Positions 6,112 through 6,252 of a stretch of 6,252 nt of DNA are shown one piece after another. Within the stretch, counting starts at the first letter, position 1. Each line of letters opens with the position of its first letter. The translations under genes and the position numbers were made by a program. The notes under the pieces were generated by a model. The model was given only the letters and a program-made list of their open reading frames with translations. It did no database searches and was not told the origin of the DNA. Source of the DNA: Oscillospiraceae bacterium (GTDB lineage Bacteria; Bacillota; Clostridia; Oscillospirales; Ruminococcaceae); NCBI GenBank assembly GCA_031285645.1, contig JAITVU010000179.1, forward strand, positions 1 through 6,252, given 5' to 3'.

Positions 6112-6189
6112 TATAAAATCATACGAAATAGAGCGATGCTTTCTTTGAGAAGAAAGCTTTTTAGCGATAGTTGAGTAGCTGATTTTATA
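6112..6189. repeat. Inverted repeat enclosing a hairpin and repeat copy 2
   Basis: TATAAAATCA (6112-6121) is a perfect inverted match to TGATTTTATA (6180-6189). The 58-nt interior carries a terminator-like hairpin (6138-6162) and the AGCGAT...GTTGAG core (6163-6179). The layout, a symmetric frame around the same core as in 1966-2036, supports a structured repeat element. No ORF is present. Confidence 0.55.
6138..6162 (+). terminator. Orphan intrinsic-terminator-like hairpin
   Basis: GCTTTCTT (6138-6145) pairs perfectly with AAGAAAGC (6150-6157) around a TGAG loop, and TTTTT (6158-6162) follows. No plus-strand gene ends nearby; the neighbouring gene runs away on the minus strand. It may terminate a small RNA or belong to the repeat element. 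A weak plus-strand -10 (TATACT, 6098-6103) exists upstream but lacks a good -35. Confidence 0.55.
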
Positions 6190-6192
6190 GTG
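6153..6192 (+). repeat. Copy 2 of the putative dispersed repeat
   Basis: The core AGCGATAGTTGAGTAGC (6163-6179) matches copy 1 at 1996-2012 in 15 of 17 bases, with AAAGC before and a T-run ending AGTG after it, as in copy 1. A second AGCGAT (6132-6137) followed by TTGAG (6145-6149) lies just upstream, suggesting internal duplication of the motif. Confidence 0.55.
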
Positions 6193-6197
6193 AATTC

Positions 6198-6226
6198 GAT
6201 TTAAAACGGTTACACTGTTTTAAATC
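6198..6226. repeat. 12-bp stem hairpin
   Basis: GATTTAAAACGG (6198-6209) pairs with CTGTTTTAAATC (6215-6226), with one G-T pair, around the loop TTACA. It is perfectly placed between repeat copy 2 and a second GC hairpin. It could be an operator or part of a structured RNA; no T-tract follows. Confidence 0.5.
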
Positions 6227-6227
6227 A

Positions 6228-6242
6228 GCGGGTACAGCCCGC
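6228..6242. repeat. Short GC hairpin at the right edge
   Basis: GCGGG (6228-6232) pairs with CCCGC (6238-6242) around the loop TACAG, starting one base after the previous hairpin ends. Being coaxial with it, it looks like part of one structured block that continues beyond the window. Confidence 0.4.
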
Positions 6243-6252
6243 ATCCGCGCTA

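Overview
The window looks like a piece of a mid-GC Bacillota chromosome, most likely from the class Clostridia. The reasons are strong G-rich Shine-Dalgarno sequences, sigma-A promoters, a PadR / DUF1700 (HAAS) / DUF4097 operon of the kind common in Clostridia and Bacilli, and a CmpB-type (PF06541) membrane protein, a family centred on Clostridia. No rRNA, tRNA, CRISPR array, integrase or transposase is visible. The lineage call is inference.

Left part (1-1946, plus strand). The window opens inside a large protein; 366 C-terminal residues are visible. It belongs to an uncharacterised family that I tentatively link to carbohydrate-active proteins with (alpha/alpha)6 or heparinase-like architecture. 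A strong intrinsic terminator follows. Pressed against that terminator is a PHP-domain phosphoesterase of the histidinol-phosphatase (HisK) type with all its metal ligands. A long near-perfect inverted repeat (1966-2036) lies between this gene and the convergent operon and can act as a bidirectional terminator.

Centre (2093-4402, minus strand). This is a compact, apparently self-regulated operon transcribed leftward: a PadR repressor, a DUF1700/HAAS membrane protein and a DUF4097 surface repeat protein. Its promoter (TTGACA, 17 bp, TATATT) is covered by a 39-bp palindrome that is very probably the PadR operator. The DUF1700 start lies 24 nt from its only good ribosome site, and a six-codon ORF fills that gap, which suggests a leader peptide with reinitiation. 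The DUF4097 protein is an almost strict alternation of TSSG and FSG rungs with a period of about 19 residues.

Right part (4403-6252). A divergent plus-strand gene with an extended -10 promoter encodes an unnamed conserved protein. Its N-terminal half has a PD-(D/E)XK-like D...ExQ signature and its C-terminus looks like a winged helix. Convergent to it is a CmpB-type (PF06541) membrane protein. The last 200 bases hold no gene but a dense cluster of hairpins, including a second copy of a motif (AGCGAT-N-GTTGAG-Y-AGC) that also forms the apex of the 1966-2036 hairpin. This suggests a dispersed non-coding element in this genome.

The genes do not form one pathway. The only clear functional unit is the PadR-DUF1700-DUF4097 operon, probably an envelope-sensing or envelope-stress module. 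The most promising unexplained items are the repeat pair and hairpin cluster, the nuclease-like/winged-helix protein, and the leader ORF.
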